This document shows positions 1 to 5,448 of a stretch of DNA of 5,448 nt, one piece after another. A program made the translations under genes and the position numbers. The first letter of the stretch is position 1. Each line of letters starts with the position of its first letter. The notes under the pieces are model-generated. The model was not told the origin of the DNA and searched no databases. It worked only from the letters and a program-made list of their open reading frames with translations. The stretch comes from an uncultured Rhodospirillales bacterium (GTDB taxonomy: Bacteria > Pseudomonadota > Alphaproteobacteria > Acetobacterales > Acetobacteraceae), in the NCBI GenBank assembly GCA_903928045.1, contig CAIYPH010000217.1, positions 1-5,448 of the forward strand, given 5' to 3'.

Positions 1-1241
1 ATATGCTCGATGCCGACGGAGAGGCGGATATAGCCGGGCGAGACGCCGGTGGCCGCCTGTTCCTCCTGGTTGAGCTGGCTATGCGTGGTGCTGGCGGGAT
101 GGATCGCCAGGCTCCGCGCATCGCCGATATTCGCCACGTGGTAGAACATCTTCAGGCTGTCGATGAACTTCTTGCCGGCCTCGACGCCGCCCTTGAGTTC
201 GAAGCCGCACAACCCGCCCATGCCGTGGGTGAGATATTGCTTGGTCCAGGCCGCGTCCTGCCCGGTGAGCGTCGAGGGGTGGATCACCCGCGAGACTTCC
301 GCCCGCTTGCCGAGATACTCGGCCACCGCCAGCGAATTGGCGCAATGGGCCCGCATGCGCAGCGCCAGCGTCTCCAGCCCCTGGATGAACATGAAGGCGT
401 TGAACGGGCTGAGCGCGGCGCCGAGATCGCGCAGCAGGGTCACGCGAGCCTTGATGATGTAGGCGATCGGGCCGAGCCCCTTCACCGCCTGCGACCACAC
501 CGCACCGTGGTAGGACGGGTCAGGCGTGTTCAGCAGCGGCTGGCGGGCGGGATGGGCCTCCCAGTCGAAATTGCCGCTATCGACGATGATGCCGCCGATC
601 GAGGTGCCGTGGCCGCCAATGAACTTGGTCAGCGAATGGATCACCACCGCGGCGCCATGCTCGAAGGGCTTCACCAGCAGGGGGGCGGCGGTGTTGTCCA
701 TGATGAGGGGAATGCCGAGCGGCCGGCCGATGGCGGCGACCTCGGCGATGGGGAACACGCGCAGCTTCGGGTTGGGCAGGGTCTCGGCATAATAGGCGCG
801 GGTCTTGTCGTCGGTGGCGCGCGCGAAGCCCTGCGGATCGGCCGGATCGACGAAGCGGACCTCGATGCCCTGGTCCTTCAGCGTATTGGCGAAGAGGTTC
901 CAGGTGCCGCCGTAGAGATCGGTCGACGCGACGATGTTGTCCCCGGCGCGGGCGAGGTTCTGCACCGCGAAGGCCGAGGCCGCCTGGCCGGAGGCCACCG
1001 CCAGTGCCGCGACGCCGCCTTCGAGCGCCGCGACTCGCTGCTCCAGCACATCGGTCGTCGGGTTCATCAGGCGGGTGTAGATATTGCCCAACTCCTTGAG
1101 CGCAAACAGATTTGAGGCGTGCTCGGTGCTGTTGAACTGGTAGGAGGTGGTTTGGTAGATCGGCACCGCCACCGCGTTGGTCGACTGGTCGCGCCGCCAG
1201 CCAGCGTGCAGAGCGAGGGTCTCGGGGTGTTTGCTGTGCAT
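1..1241 (-). CDS. metY: O-acetylhomoserine sulfhydrylase (aminocarboxypropyltransferase), C-terminal end cut by window edge
   Basis: This is a PLP-dependent cytosolic enzyme of the Cys/Met-metabolism fold-type I family. It makes homocysteine and acetate from O-acetyl-L-homoserine and sulfide, in direct sulfhydrylation for methionine synthesis. 413 residues are visible. They include YTRLMNPT at 55-62 (Tyr55 and Arg57 are the expected PLP-phosphate contacts from the neighbouring subunit), SGQAA at 84-88, the cofactor-stacking Tyr110 in DLYGGT, Asp182 in MDNT, the Schiff-base Lys206 in SLTKFIGGHG, and Arg406 in YIRLSVG, the likely substrate-carboxylate arginine. Family members are about 425-430 residues, so only some 15 residues are missing past the edge. 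The start at 1241 is supported by a strong Shine-Dalgarno and by MHSKHPETLALHAG, a normal family N-terminus. The YAETLPNPKL segment and long central insert favour MetY over cystathionine gamma-synthase, MetZ or methionine gamma-lyase. It lies 37 bases downstream of the nitronate monooxygenase gene, probably in one transcript. Family call sure; exact thiol substrate inferred. Confidence 0.93.
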   Translation of the reverse strand, partial: MHSKHPETLALHAGWRRDQSTNAVAVPIYQTTSYQFNSTEHASNLFALKELGNIYTRLMNPTTDVLEQRVAALEGGVAALAVASGQAASAFAVQNLARAGDNIVASTDLYGGTWNLFANTLKDQGIEVRFVDPADPQGFARATDDKTRAYYAETLPNPKLRVFPIAEVAAIGRPLGIPLIMDNTAAPLLVKPFEHGAAVVIHSLTKFIGGHGTSIGGIIVDSGNFDWEAHPARQPLLNTPDPSYHGAVWSQAVKGLGPIAYIIKARVTLLRDLGAALSPFNAFMFIQGLETLALRMRAHCANSLAVAEYLGKRAEVSRVIHPSTLTGQDAAWTKQYLTHGMGGLCGFELKGGVEAGKKFIDSLKMFYHVANIGDARSLAIHPASTTHSQLNQEEQAATGVSPGYIRLSVGIEH

Positions 1242-1248
1242 GGGAAGT

Positions 1249-1256
1249 CCTCCTTT
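1249..1256 (-). promoter_or_regulatory. Strong Shine-Dalgarno site of metY
   Basis: Read on the minus strand, AAAGGAGG lies 7 bases before the ATG at 1241. It is a near-perfect anti-16S match at optimal spacing, and it fixes the metY start. It suggests that metY is translated efficiently on its own and does not depend on coupling to the upstream gene. Confidence 0.85.
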
Positions 1257-1267
1257 GGGGTGGGTGT

Positions 1268-1276
1268 TTTATAGCA
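1268..1276 (-). promoter_or_regulatory. Possible extended -10 promoter element for metY
   Basis: In the AT-rich gap between the two minus-strand genes, the minus strand reads TGCTATAAA, which resembles an extended -10 (TGnTATAAT-like). A start about 7 bases downstream would give a leader of roughly 20 bases that still contains the Shine-Dalgarno. I see no convincing -35 at 16-18 bases, and the spot overlaps the end of the upstream gene's mRNA. It could equally be plain intergenic AT-rich sequence. Confidence 0.25.
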
Positions 1277-1278
1277 TA

Positions 1279-2244
1279 CTAACCAACTATGGATAGATCG
1301 GCGAGGCGCCGCACCGCCGCAGCGTAGCCGCGCTCCATGCGGGCCACGATCGCCTCCACCGGCTCAATGGCGCGGCTGGCGCCGACGCCCTGGCCGGCGG
1401 CGAACAGTTCCAGCCAGCGCTTGGGCAGCGCGGCGCTGGAATCGTATTTCCGCTCATGCGGCGTGCCGAGATCTGCTGGGTCGATCCCTGCCTGCACCAA
1501 CGAGGGCTTGAGCCAGGAGGCGGGGGTGCCGCTAATCGCCGCCGTCACCAGCAGGTCGTCGATGCTGGCGTCCACCACCATCTGCTTGTGCGCTTCGGGC
1601 GCGATGCTTTCGCTGGCGGGGATGAAGGCGGTGCCGACATAGACGAGGTCGGCCCCCGCCGCGATGGCGCCCGCCACCCCTGCCCCATCGGCAATCCCGC
1701 CGCCGACGATGATCGGCCCGTCGAACATCTCGCGGATGGCGGCGATGAAGGCGAAGGGCGAGAGGAACCCGGTATGCCCGCCGGCGCCGGCCGACACGCA
1801 GGCTAACCCATCCGCCCCCGCCGCCAACGCCTTGCGGGCGAGCGGCAGCGAAATCACGTCGGCGATCACCTTGCCGCCATAGCCATGCACCGTCTCGATC
1901 GCCGGGCGCGGGCTGCCGAGTGCGGTGATCACGACCGGCGGGCGGTATTTGGCCACCAGCGCGAGATCCTCGGCGAGGCGGCTATTGGAGGAATGGGTGA
2001 CCAGGTTGACCGCCCATGGCCCGATCAGCGCCGCCGGATCGGCCGCCCGCGCGGCGGCGAGCCCCGCGGTGATGGTGGCCATCCAGGCGTCGAGTTCCTC
2101 GATCTTGCGCACATTGGGCGTCGGGAAGGAGCCCATGATGCCGGCGCGGCAGGCGGCGAGCACGAGGTCCGGCCCCGAAACCAGGAACATCGGGGCCGCG
2201 CAGACCGGCAGGCGCATAGCGCCGAAAGGGGTGGCATAGGGCAT
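1279..2244 (-). CDS. Nitronate monooxygenase family flavoprotein (2-nitropropane dioxygenase-like)
   Basis: The product is a 321-residue FMN-dependent TIM-barrel protein of the NMO/2-nitropropane dioxygenase family, which includes the enoyl-ACP reductase FabK. NMOs oxidise alkyl nitronates such as propionate 3-nitronate to aldehydes and nitrite. Visible landmarks are the N-terminal strand with PMFLVSGPDLVLAA at 18-31, VNLVTH at 79-84, the flavin/active-site loop SAGAGGHTG at 151-159 with the presumed catalytic His157, the phosphate-binding IIVGGGIADG at 178-187, and VGTAFIPASES at 203-213. The length fits the family. I chose the ATG at 2244 because the protein begins with the family pattern there; the upstream in-frame extension to 2538 runs antisense through the binding-protein gene and is low-complexity. 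A GGGAG lies about 13 bases upstream, a weak ribosome site. No signal peptide is seen, so it is probably cytosolic. It precedes metY in the same direction. The family is clear. The physiological substrate is not: nitronate oxidation is the default inference, and a reductase or other flavin oxidase role is possible. Confidence 0.85.
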   Translation of the reverse strand: MPYATPFGAMRLPVCAAPMFLVSGPDLVLAACRAGIMGSFPTPNVRKIEELDAWMATITAGLAAARAADPAALIGPWAVNLVTHSSNSRLAEDLALVAKYRPPVVITALGSPRPAIETVHGYGGKVIADVISLPLARKALAAGADGLACVSAGAGGHTGFLSPFAFIAAIREMFDGPIIVGGGIADGAGVAGAIAAGADLVYVGTAFIPASESIAPEAHKQMVVDASIDDLLVTAAISGTPASWLKPSLVQAGIDPADLGTPHERKYDSSAALPKRWLELFAAGQGVGASRAIEPVEAIVARMERGYAAAVRRLADLSIVG

Positions 2245-2360
2245 GGGTCGGCGATCGCTCCCGGACAAGGCTTGATTGAACCGGAGTGGATCACACTTGC
2301 CCCCCTGCTTGCCAGTGTGGCACGCAAGCCCCCTGCCCGGCCCGGAGGAGACCCACGCCG
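2245..2360. other. Divergent intergenic spacer between the NMO gene and the ABC importer
   Basis: These 116 bases separate the minus-strand NMO-metY pair from the plus-strand transporter and must hold, or lie beside, the start signals for both directions unless transcription comes from farther away. The importer's Shine-Dalgarno GGAGGAG is at 2344-2350. Two overlapping inverted repeats lie near the middle. I found no convincing -35/-10 pair on either strand: TTGATT at 2272-2277 has no -10 partner at normal spacing. Confidence 0.6.
2292..2329. repeat. Overlapping short inverted repeats, candidate operator
   Basis: There are two interlocked dyads. CACACT (2292-2297) pairs with AGTGTG (2314-2319), and GCTTGC (2307-2312) pairs with GCAAGC (2324-2329) across 11 bases. 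They sit centrally in the divergent spacer, where a shared regulator of both transcripts could bind; the second resembles the loose dyads bound by LysR-type regulators. Each arm is only 6 bases in GC-rich DNA, so chance is a real alternative, and no regulator gene is visible in the window. Confidence 0.3.
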
Positions 2361-3344
2361 ATGTTCCGCCTGTTGGCTCTCGTGCTGATCCTGGCCACCC
2401 CCGCGCATGCGCAAACCAAAATTGTGTTCGGCACCGACTGGCTGGCCGAGGCGGAGCATGGCGGCTTCTACCAGGCGCTCGCCAAGGGGTTCTACGCCAA
2501 GCGCGGGCTGGATGTGACGATCCGCGCCGGGGGCCCACAGGCCAATCCGGAGCAGGCCATCGCCACCGGCATCGTCGATTTCCAGATGACCTCCGGCAGC
2601 TTCGGCGTGCTGAACCTGGTGAAGCAGAACATCCCCGTCGTGGCGGTGGCGGCGCTGTTCCAGAAGGACCCGCAGGTGCTGATCTCCCATCCCGGCGCCG
2701 GGCATGACACGATCGCCCAGATGGCCGGCAAGCCGATCATGATCTCGGCCGGCGCGCGCAATGGCTGGTTTCTGTTCCTGAAGGCGAAATTCGGTTTCAC
2801 CGACGCGCAGATCCGCCCCTATAATTTCCAGCTCGCGCCATTCCTCGCCGACCGCGGCGCCATCCAGCAGGGCTTCGTGACCTCCGAGCCCTTCCAGATC
2901 GAGCGCGCGACCGGCATCCGCCCGGTGGTCAACCTGCTCGCCGATAACGGCTTCACCAGCTATTGCGACCTCATCCTCGCCCAGGCCAAGACCATCCGCG
3001 AGCGCCCGGAGATCGTGCGTGCCTTCGTCGAGGCCTCCATCGAGGGCTGGTACTCCTACATCTATGGTGACCCCGCCCCCGGCAACGCGCTGATCCGCGC
3101 CGCCAACAAGGACATGACGGAGGACACCATCGCCTTCGCCATCAAGGTGATGCGCGAAAGCGGTCTGGTGGATTCGGGCGATAGTCTCTCCCTCGGCATC
3201 GGCGCGATGACGGATGCGCGCTGGAAGGCGTTCTTCGATGCTGCCGTGGCGGCCGGGCTGCACAAGCCCGATCTCGATTTTCAGCGCGGCTATACGCTGG
3301 GCTTCGTCAACCGCCGCCACGCCATCGAAATGCGCGCCCCGTGA
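2361..3344 (+). CDS. ABC transporter substrate-binding protein, NMT1/THI5-like (NitT/TauT/SsuA class)
   Basis: This is the periplasmic ligand-capture component of an ABC importer, 327 residues long. A short Sec signal peptide (hydrophobic residues 4-15, then PAHA|QTK, cleavage after about residue 17) leads into the first domain strand IVFGTDW. The block TDWLAEAEHGGFYQALAKGF (25-44) and GLDVTI (49-54) is the NMT1-like ligand-site signature; the middle segment TSEPFQIE (174-181) is the usual hinge region. The length is typical. The start at 2361 follows GGAGGAG at 2344-2350 with a 10-base spacer and begins the signal peptide directly; an earlier in-frame start at 2286 would add a 25-residue non-signal extension. 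The stop overlaps the ATPase start. The cysteine-rich motif of the yeast THI5 pyrimidine synthase is absent, so this is a binding protein, not that enzyme. Relatives bind nitrate, taurine, sulfonates, thiamine-pyrimidine precursors or riboflavin; the ligand here is unknown. Confidence 0.9.
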   Translation: MFRLLALVLILATPAHAQTKIVFGTDWLAEAEHGGFYQALAKGFYAKRGLDVTIRAGGPQANPEQAIATGIVDFQMTSGSFGVLNLVKQNIPVVAVAALFQKDPQVLISHPGAGHDTIAQMAGKPIMISAGARNGWFLFLKAKFGFTDAQIRPYNFQLAPFLADRGAIQQGFVTSEPFQIERATGIRPVVNLLADNGFTSYCDLILAQAKTIRERPEIVRAFVEASIEGWYSYIYGDPAPGNALIRAANKDMTEDTIAFAIKVMRESGLVDSGDSLSLGIGAMTDARWKAFFDAAVAAGLHKPDLDFQRGYTLGFVNRRHAIEMRAP

Positions 3345-4102
3345 CGGTCGCCGCGCCAAGCGGCGCCATGGACATCGTCGCGCTGCGCGGCGTCGGCAAG
3401 ACCTTTTCCAACGGCACCGAGGCGCTGCGCGGCGTCGATCTCGCGATTGGCACGGGCGAGTTCGTCAGCCTGCTCGGCCCCTCCGGCTGCGGCAAATCCA
3501 CTGCGCTGCGGCTGATCGCCGGCTTGGCCGAGCCGAGCGCCGGGCGGGTGGAATGGGCGCGACAAGAGCGGCTCGGCTACGTGTTCCAGGAGCCGACGCT
3601 GATGCCCTGGCGCACGGTACTCGGCAATGTCCGCCTGCCCCTGCAAATCGCTGGCATCGGCAAAAGCGAGGCCGAAGCGCGGGCGGAAGCCGCCTTGGCA
3701 CAGGTCGGGCTCGCCGGCTTCGAGGCCTCCTATCCCCGACAGCTCTCGGGCGGCATGAAGATGCGGGTCGCCATTGCCCGCGCTTTGGTCCCCGGGCCGA
3801 AGCTGCTGCTGCTTGACGAACCCTTCGCGGCGCTCGACGAAATCACCCGATTGCGGCTGAACGAGGATTTGCTCGGCCTCTGGGCATCGTCCGGCCTCAC
3901 CGTCGCCTTCGTCACCCACAGCGTCTACGAAAGCGTGTTCCTCTCCACCCGCATTCTGGTGATGGCGCCGCGCCCCGGGCGGATCGTCGCCGATATCGCG
4001 CTGCCCGATGCCGGCCCGCGCGACGAGGCCTACCGCACCAGCGCCCCCTATAACGAGGCCTGCCGAACCGTCTCGGCGGCGTTGAAGGCGGCGATGTCAT
4101 GA
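3341..4102 (+). CDS. ABC transporter ATP-binding protein (SsuB/TauB/NrtD-like)
   Basis: This is the cytoplasmic ATPase that powers the adjacent importer, 253 residues. All motifs are intact: Walker A GPSGCGKST (46-54, Lys52), Q-loop Gln83 in VFQEPTLMPWRTV, signature LSGGM (135-139), Walker B LLLLDEP (155-161) with catalytic Glu160, D-loop ALD (164-166), and switch His193 in VTHS. The Q-loop PTLMPWRTV and the FVTHSVYE segment are typical of the NitT/TauT/SsuB group. The GTG at 3341 overlaps the binding-protein stop by 4 bases (GTGA), implying coupled translation. An internal ATG at 3368 (Met10, before DIVALRG) is a credible alternative start, because the family core begins just after it and the first nine residues are unconserved-looking. 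The gene ends in a second 4-base overlap with the permease. Substrate specificity lies in the other two subunits. Confidence 0.93.
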   Translation: MTVAAPSGAMDIVALRGVGKTFSNGTEALRGVDLAIGTGEFVSLLGPSGCGKSTALRLIAGLAEPSAGRVEWARQERLGYVFQEPTLMPWRTVLGNVRLPLQIAGIGKSEAEARAEAALAQVGLAGFEASYPRQLSGGMKMRVAIARALVPGPKLLLLDEPFAALDEITRLRLNEDLLGLWASSGLTVAFVTHSVYESVFLSTRILVMAPRPGRIVADIALPDAGPRDEAYRTSAPYNEACRTVSAALKAAMS

Positions 4103-4881
4103 GCCGGGCCGCGAGCTTCCTCCTGCCAACGCTCGTCGGCCTGCTATTCTTGATCGGCTGGGAGTGGCTGGTGCGGGCCAACGACATCCCGCCCTATCTG
4201 CTCCCCGGGCCAATGGCGATCGCCCGCGCGATGGTGGAGGATTGGCCCAATCTCTGGGCCTCGCTGCTCGTCACCCTCGGCGTCACCTTCGCTGCCCTGG
4301 CGGCCGCGGTGATCGGCGGCGGCGGGCTCGCGCTGATTTTCGCGCAGTCCCGCTGGATCGAGGCGAGCCTGTTCCCCTACGCCATCATCCTGCAGGTGAC
4401 ACCGATCATCGCCATCGCGCCGCTGATCCTGATCTACGTGCGCGACGGATTTCTCGCTTTGCTGATCTGCGCCTGGATCGTCGCCTTCTTCCCCGTGCTG
4501 TCCAACACCACGCTCGGCCTGCGCGCCGCCGATCATGGGCTGCTCGACCTGATGCGTCTGGCGGGGGCACGGCGCTGGCAGATCCTGTGGTATCTCCGCC
4601 TGCCCGCCGCGATGCCGTATTTTTTCGCCGGCGTGCGCATCGCCGGCGGGCTCAGCCTGATCGGCGCGGTGGTGGCGGAATTCACCGCCGGCACCGCGAC
4701 TGCGGGTTCCGGCCTCGCCTATCGCATTCTGGAAAGCGGCTACCGGCTTGATATCCCAAGAATGTACGCCGCACTTGCGCTCCTCTCGGCGGCGGGCATC
4801 GCGATCTACGCCGCGCTCGGCCTGCTCTCCTGGCTATTGCTCAGGCGTTGGCATGAAAGCGAGATGGCGCAAGAGCGGTAA
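4099..4881 (+). CDS. ABC transporter permease (SsuC/TauC/NrtB-like)
   Basis: This is the inner-membrane channel of the importer, 260 residues, binding-protein-dependent transport (BPD_transp_1) family; two copies are expected per complex. Hydrophobic segments are at about 7-25, 55-81, 89-113, 117-137, 172-194 and 222-248, matching the usual six-helix plan. The conserved EAA loop that docks on the ATPase is at about 147-169 ([19 protein letters not shown]). [15 protein letters not shown] (99-113) is the helix motif shared by SsuC, TauC and NrtB. Translation starts at an ATG overlapping the ATPase stop (ATGA at 4099-4102), so the three genes are one operon. The C-terminus ends in a short charged cytoplasmic tail. 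A stable RNA hairpin begins at the last base of the stop codon and probably marks the operon's 3' end. Confidence 0.92.
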   Translation: MSRAASFLLPTLVGLLFLIGWEWLVRANDIPPYLLPGPMAIARAMVEDWPNLWASLLVTLGVTFAALAAAVIGGGGLALIFAQSRWIEASLFPYAIILQVTPIIAIAPLILIYVRDGFLALLICAWIVAFFPVLSNTTLGLRAADHGLLDLMRLAGARRWQILWYLRLPAAMPYFFAGVRIAGGLSLIGAVVAEFTAGTATAGSGLAYRILESGYRLDIPRMYAALALLSAAGIAIYAALGLLSWLLLRRWHESEMAQER

Positions 4882-4920
4882 CTGTTCGTAAATTAGGCAT
4901 TTGCCGAGTTTGTGAACGGT
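4881..4920 (+). terminator. Long wobble-paired hairpin at the importer operon's 3' end (possible terminator or mRNA-end stabiliser)
   Basis: The left arm 4881-4894 pairs with the right arm 4907-4920 over 14 positions, using Watson-Crick pairs plus four G-U wobbles (4883/4918, 4888/4913, 4889/4912, 4893/4908). After one mismatch, GGC (4896-4898) pairs with GCC (4903-4905) around the tetraloop ATTT. The wobbles pair only in plus-strand RNA; in minus-strand RNA they would be A-C mismatches, so the structure belongs to the importer transcript. No uridine run follows directly (the nearest is TTTT at 4933-4936), so it is not a classical intrinsic terminator. It may act with Rho or protect the 3' end, or serve as a regulatory dyad. 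Confidence 0.45.
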
Positions 4921-4981
4921 CGCTTTGCCGCGTTTTCCGCATTGCAGCATGGCGCGGCGCAGATTTTGCCCATAATTTGGC

Positions 4982-4997
4982 TGGCACGGCCATTGCT
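4982..4997 (+). promoter_or_regulatory. Sigma-54 (RpoN) -24/-12 promoter for urtA
   Basis: TGGCACGGCCATTGCT matches the RpoN consensus TGGCACG-N4-TTGCW at every fixed position. The -24 GG (4983-4984) and -12 GC (4995-4996) have the required spacing. Transcription would start near 5008, giving a leader of about 50 bases before the urtA ATG. Sigma-54 promoters need an enhancer-binding activator; for urea uptake the expected one is NtrC, making this a nitrogen-limitation promoter. I could not find a convincing NtrC site in the 100 bases upstream; it may lie inside the permease gene. Confidence 0.85.
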
Positions 4998-5057
4998 AAG
5001 AAACCCACAGCCCCGGCGCAGCCCGCGTCGGAGGCACGTGAAAATCGAGGGAGACTC

Positions 5058-5448
5058 ATGGCATCTTTCCGCAACTGGCTGCGTGGCACCGGCCTAGCCG
5101 CCGCCGCCGCCGCCGCTCTGCTCACTGGAGCGCATGACGCCCAGGCGCAGGCCACCATCAAGGTCGGCATCCTGCATTCGCTCTCCGGCACCATGGCGAT
5201 CAGCGAGACCACGCTGAAGGACGTCATGCTGATGCTCATCGAGGAGCAGAACAAGAAGGGCGGCGTTCTCGGCAAGAAGCTCGAAGCCGTCGTCGTCGAC
5301 CCCGCCTCCAACTGGCCGCTGTTCGCCGAGAAGGCCCGCCAGCTCATCACCGTCGACAAGGTCGCCGCGGTGTTCGGCTGCTGGACCTCGGTGTCCCGCA
5401 AGTCGGTGCTGCCGGTGTTCAAGGAGCTCAACTCGATCCTCTTCTATC
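5058..5448 (+). CDS. urtA: Urea ABC transporter substrate-binding protein, N-terminal part, cut by window edge
   Basis: This encodes the periplasmic urea-binding subunit of the high-affinity UrtABCDE importer. The first 130 residues are visible of a protein normally about 410-440 long. A Sec signal peptide (Arg5 and Arg9, hydrophobic 10-25 including seven alanines at 14-20, AXA-type cleavage after about residue 30 or 32) leads into [20 protein letters not shown], the family's first strand and ligand loop. [13 protein letters not shown] and [18 protein letters not shown] are strongly diagnostic of UrtA and set it apart from branched-chain amino acid and amide (FmdD/AmiC) binding proteins. The ATG at 5058 has GAGGGAG at 5047-5053 just upstream. 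It is preceded by its own sigma-54 promoter, so it is probably expressed separately from the importer operon and first in a urt operon continuing to the right. Identification is very secure despite truncation. Confidence 0.95.
   Translation, partial: MASFRNWLRGTGLAAAAAAALLTGAHDAQAQATIKVGILHSLSGTMAISETTLKDVMLMLIEEQNKKGGVLGKKLEAVVVDPASNWPLFAEKARQLITVDKVAAVFGCWTSVSRKSVLPVFKELNSILFY

Noticed and set aside
3..1115. 370-residue plus-strand open frame
   Set aside because: It lies wholly antisense to metY, and its translation is arginine/glycine/alanine-rich with no family pattern. It is a GC-rich shadow of a securely identified gene.
1242..1278. SAM riboswitch ahead of metY
   Set aside because: Methionine genes in alphaproteobacteria often carry SAM-II leaders, but the 37-base gap is too short for one plus the ribosome site, and no such fold or motif is visible.
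2318..2333. Second sigma-54 promoter upstream of the importer
   Set aside because: TGGCACG at 2318-2324 matches the -24 half exactly, but the -12 half reads CCCCC instead of TTGCW and lacks the required G. It is probably coincidental, or a decayed site at best.
2245..2538. N-terminal extension of the NMO protein beyond the ATG at 2244
   Set aside because: The added residues are low-complexity, match nothing in the family and would run antisense through the importer's start region. The family N-terminus begins at 2244.
2025..3359. 444-residue minus-strand open frame spanning the divergent spacer
   Set aside because: It runs antisense through the binding-protein gene and then overlaps the NMO gene in another frame. 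The translation shows no recognisable domain, whereas the opposite-strand product has a signal peptide and a family signature.
4943..4961. NtrC enhancer site upstream of urtA
   Set aside because: TGCAGC and GGCGCA each match the NtrC half-sites at 5 of 6 bases, but the spacer is 7 bases rather than 5, and the site lies only about 20 bases from the -24 element, closer than usual.
4912..5097. 61-residue open frame in the intergenic region before urtA
   Set aside because: It starts at a GTG without a ribosome site, runs through the sigma-54 promoter and into urtA in another frame, and has no recognisable features.
4841..5431. 196-residue minus-strand open frame
   Set aside because: It is antisense to urtA and its promoter. 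The serine/alanine/arginine-rich translation has no domain and is a shadow of urtA.

Overview
The window is about 5.4 kb of GC-rich DNA with dense coding and the pronounced G/C third-position preference of a high-GC proteobacterium. The methionine enzyme's style (a YAETLPNPKL segment), the periplasmic-binding-protein transporters and the UrtA sequence suggest an alphaproteobacterium of the Rhizobiales/Hyphomicrobiales type. That is an inference from sequence style; no rRNA or other marker is present to confirm it.

Layout. (1) On the minus strand, positions 2244 to 1 carry two co-directional genes. The first is a nitronate monooxygenase-family flavoprotein (2244-1279). After a 37-base gap comes a PLP-dependent O-acetylhomoserine sulfhydrylase (metY, from 1241), whose last residues run off the left edge. 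(2) A 116-base divergent spacer (2245-2360) separates these from the plus-strand genes and holds short inverted repeats but no promoter I can call. (3) On the plus strand, 2361-4881 is a complete, translationally coupled three-gene ABC importer of the NitT/TauT/SsuABC class: a periplasmic NMT1/THI5-like binding protein, an ATPase and a permease, with 4-base overlaps at both junctions (GTGA and ATGA). (4) A 176-base intergenic region (4882-5057) holds a long wobble-rich hairpin right at the permease stop codon and then a textbook sigma-54 (-24/-12) promoter. (5) From 5058 to the right edge is the 5' part of urtA, the binding protein of the urea ABC transporter.

How the parts fit. The sigma-54 promoter ahead of urtA implies nitrogen-regulated (NtrC-type) expression of urea uptake. 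The complete importer just upstream is of a class that takes up nitrate, taurine, sulfonates, pyrimidines or related small molecules. Its substrate cannot be read from the sequence, but its position next to a urea-uptake gene fits a nitrogen-source role. The divergent pair makes homocysteine from sulfide (MetY) and probably oxidises nitronates or a related substrate (NMO family), so a sulfur-source role for the importer is a reasonable competitor.

I see no mobile element, CRISPR array, tRNA or rRNA. The genes belong to known families. The most informative signals are the sigma-54 promoter, the strand-specific hairpin before it, and the unassigned importer with its divergent NMO-metY neighbours.
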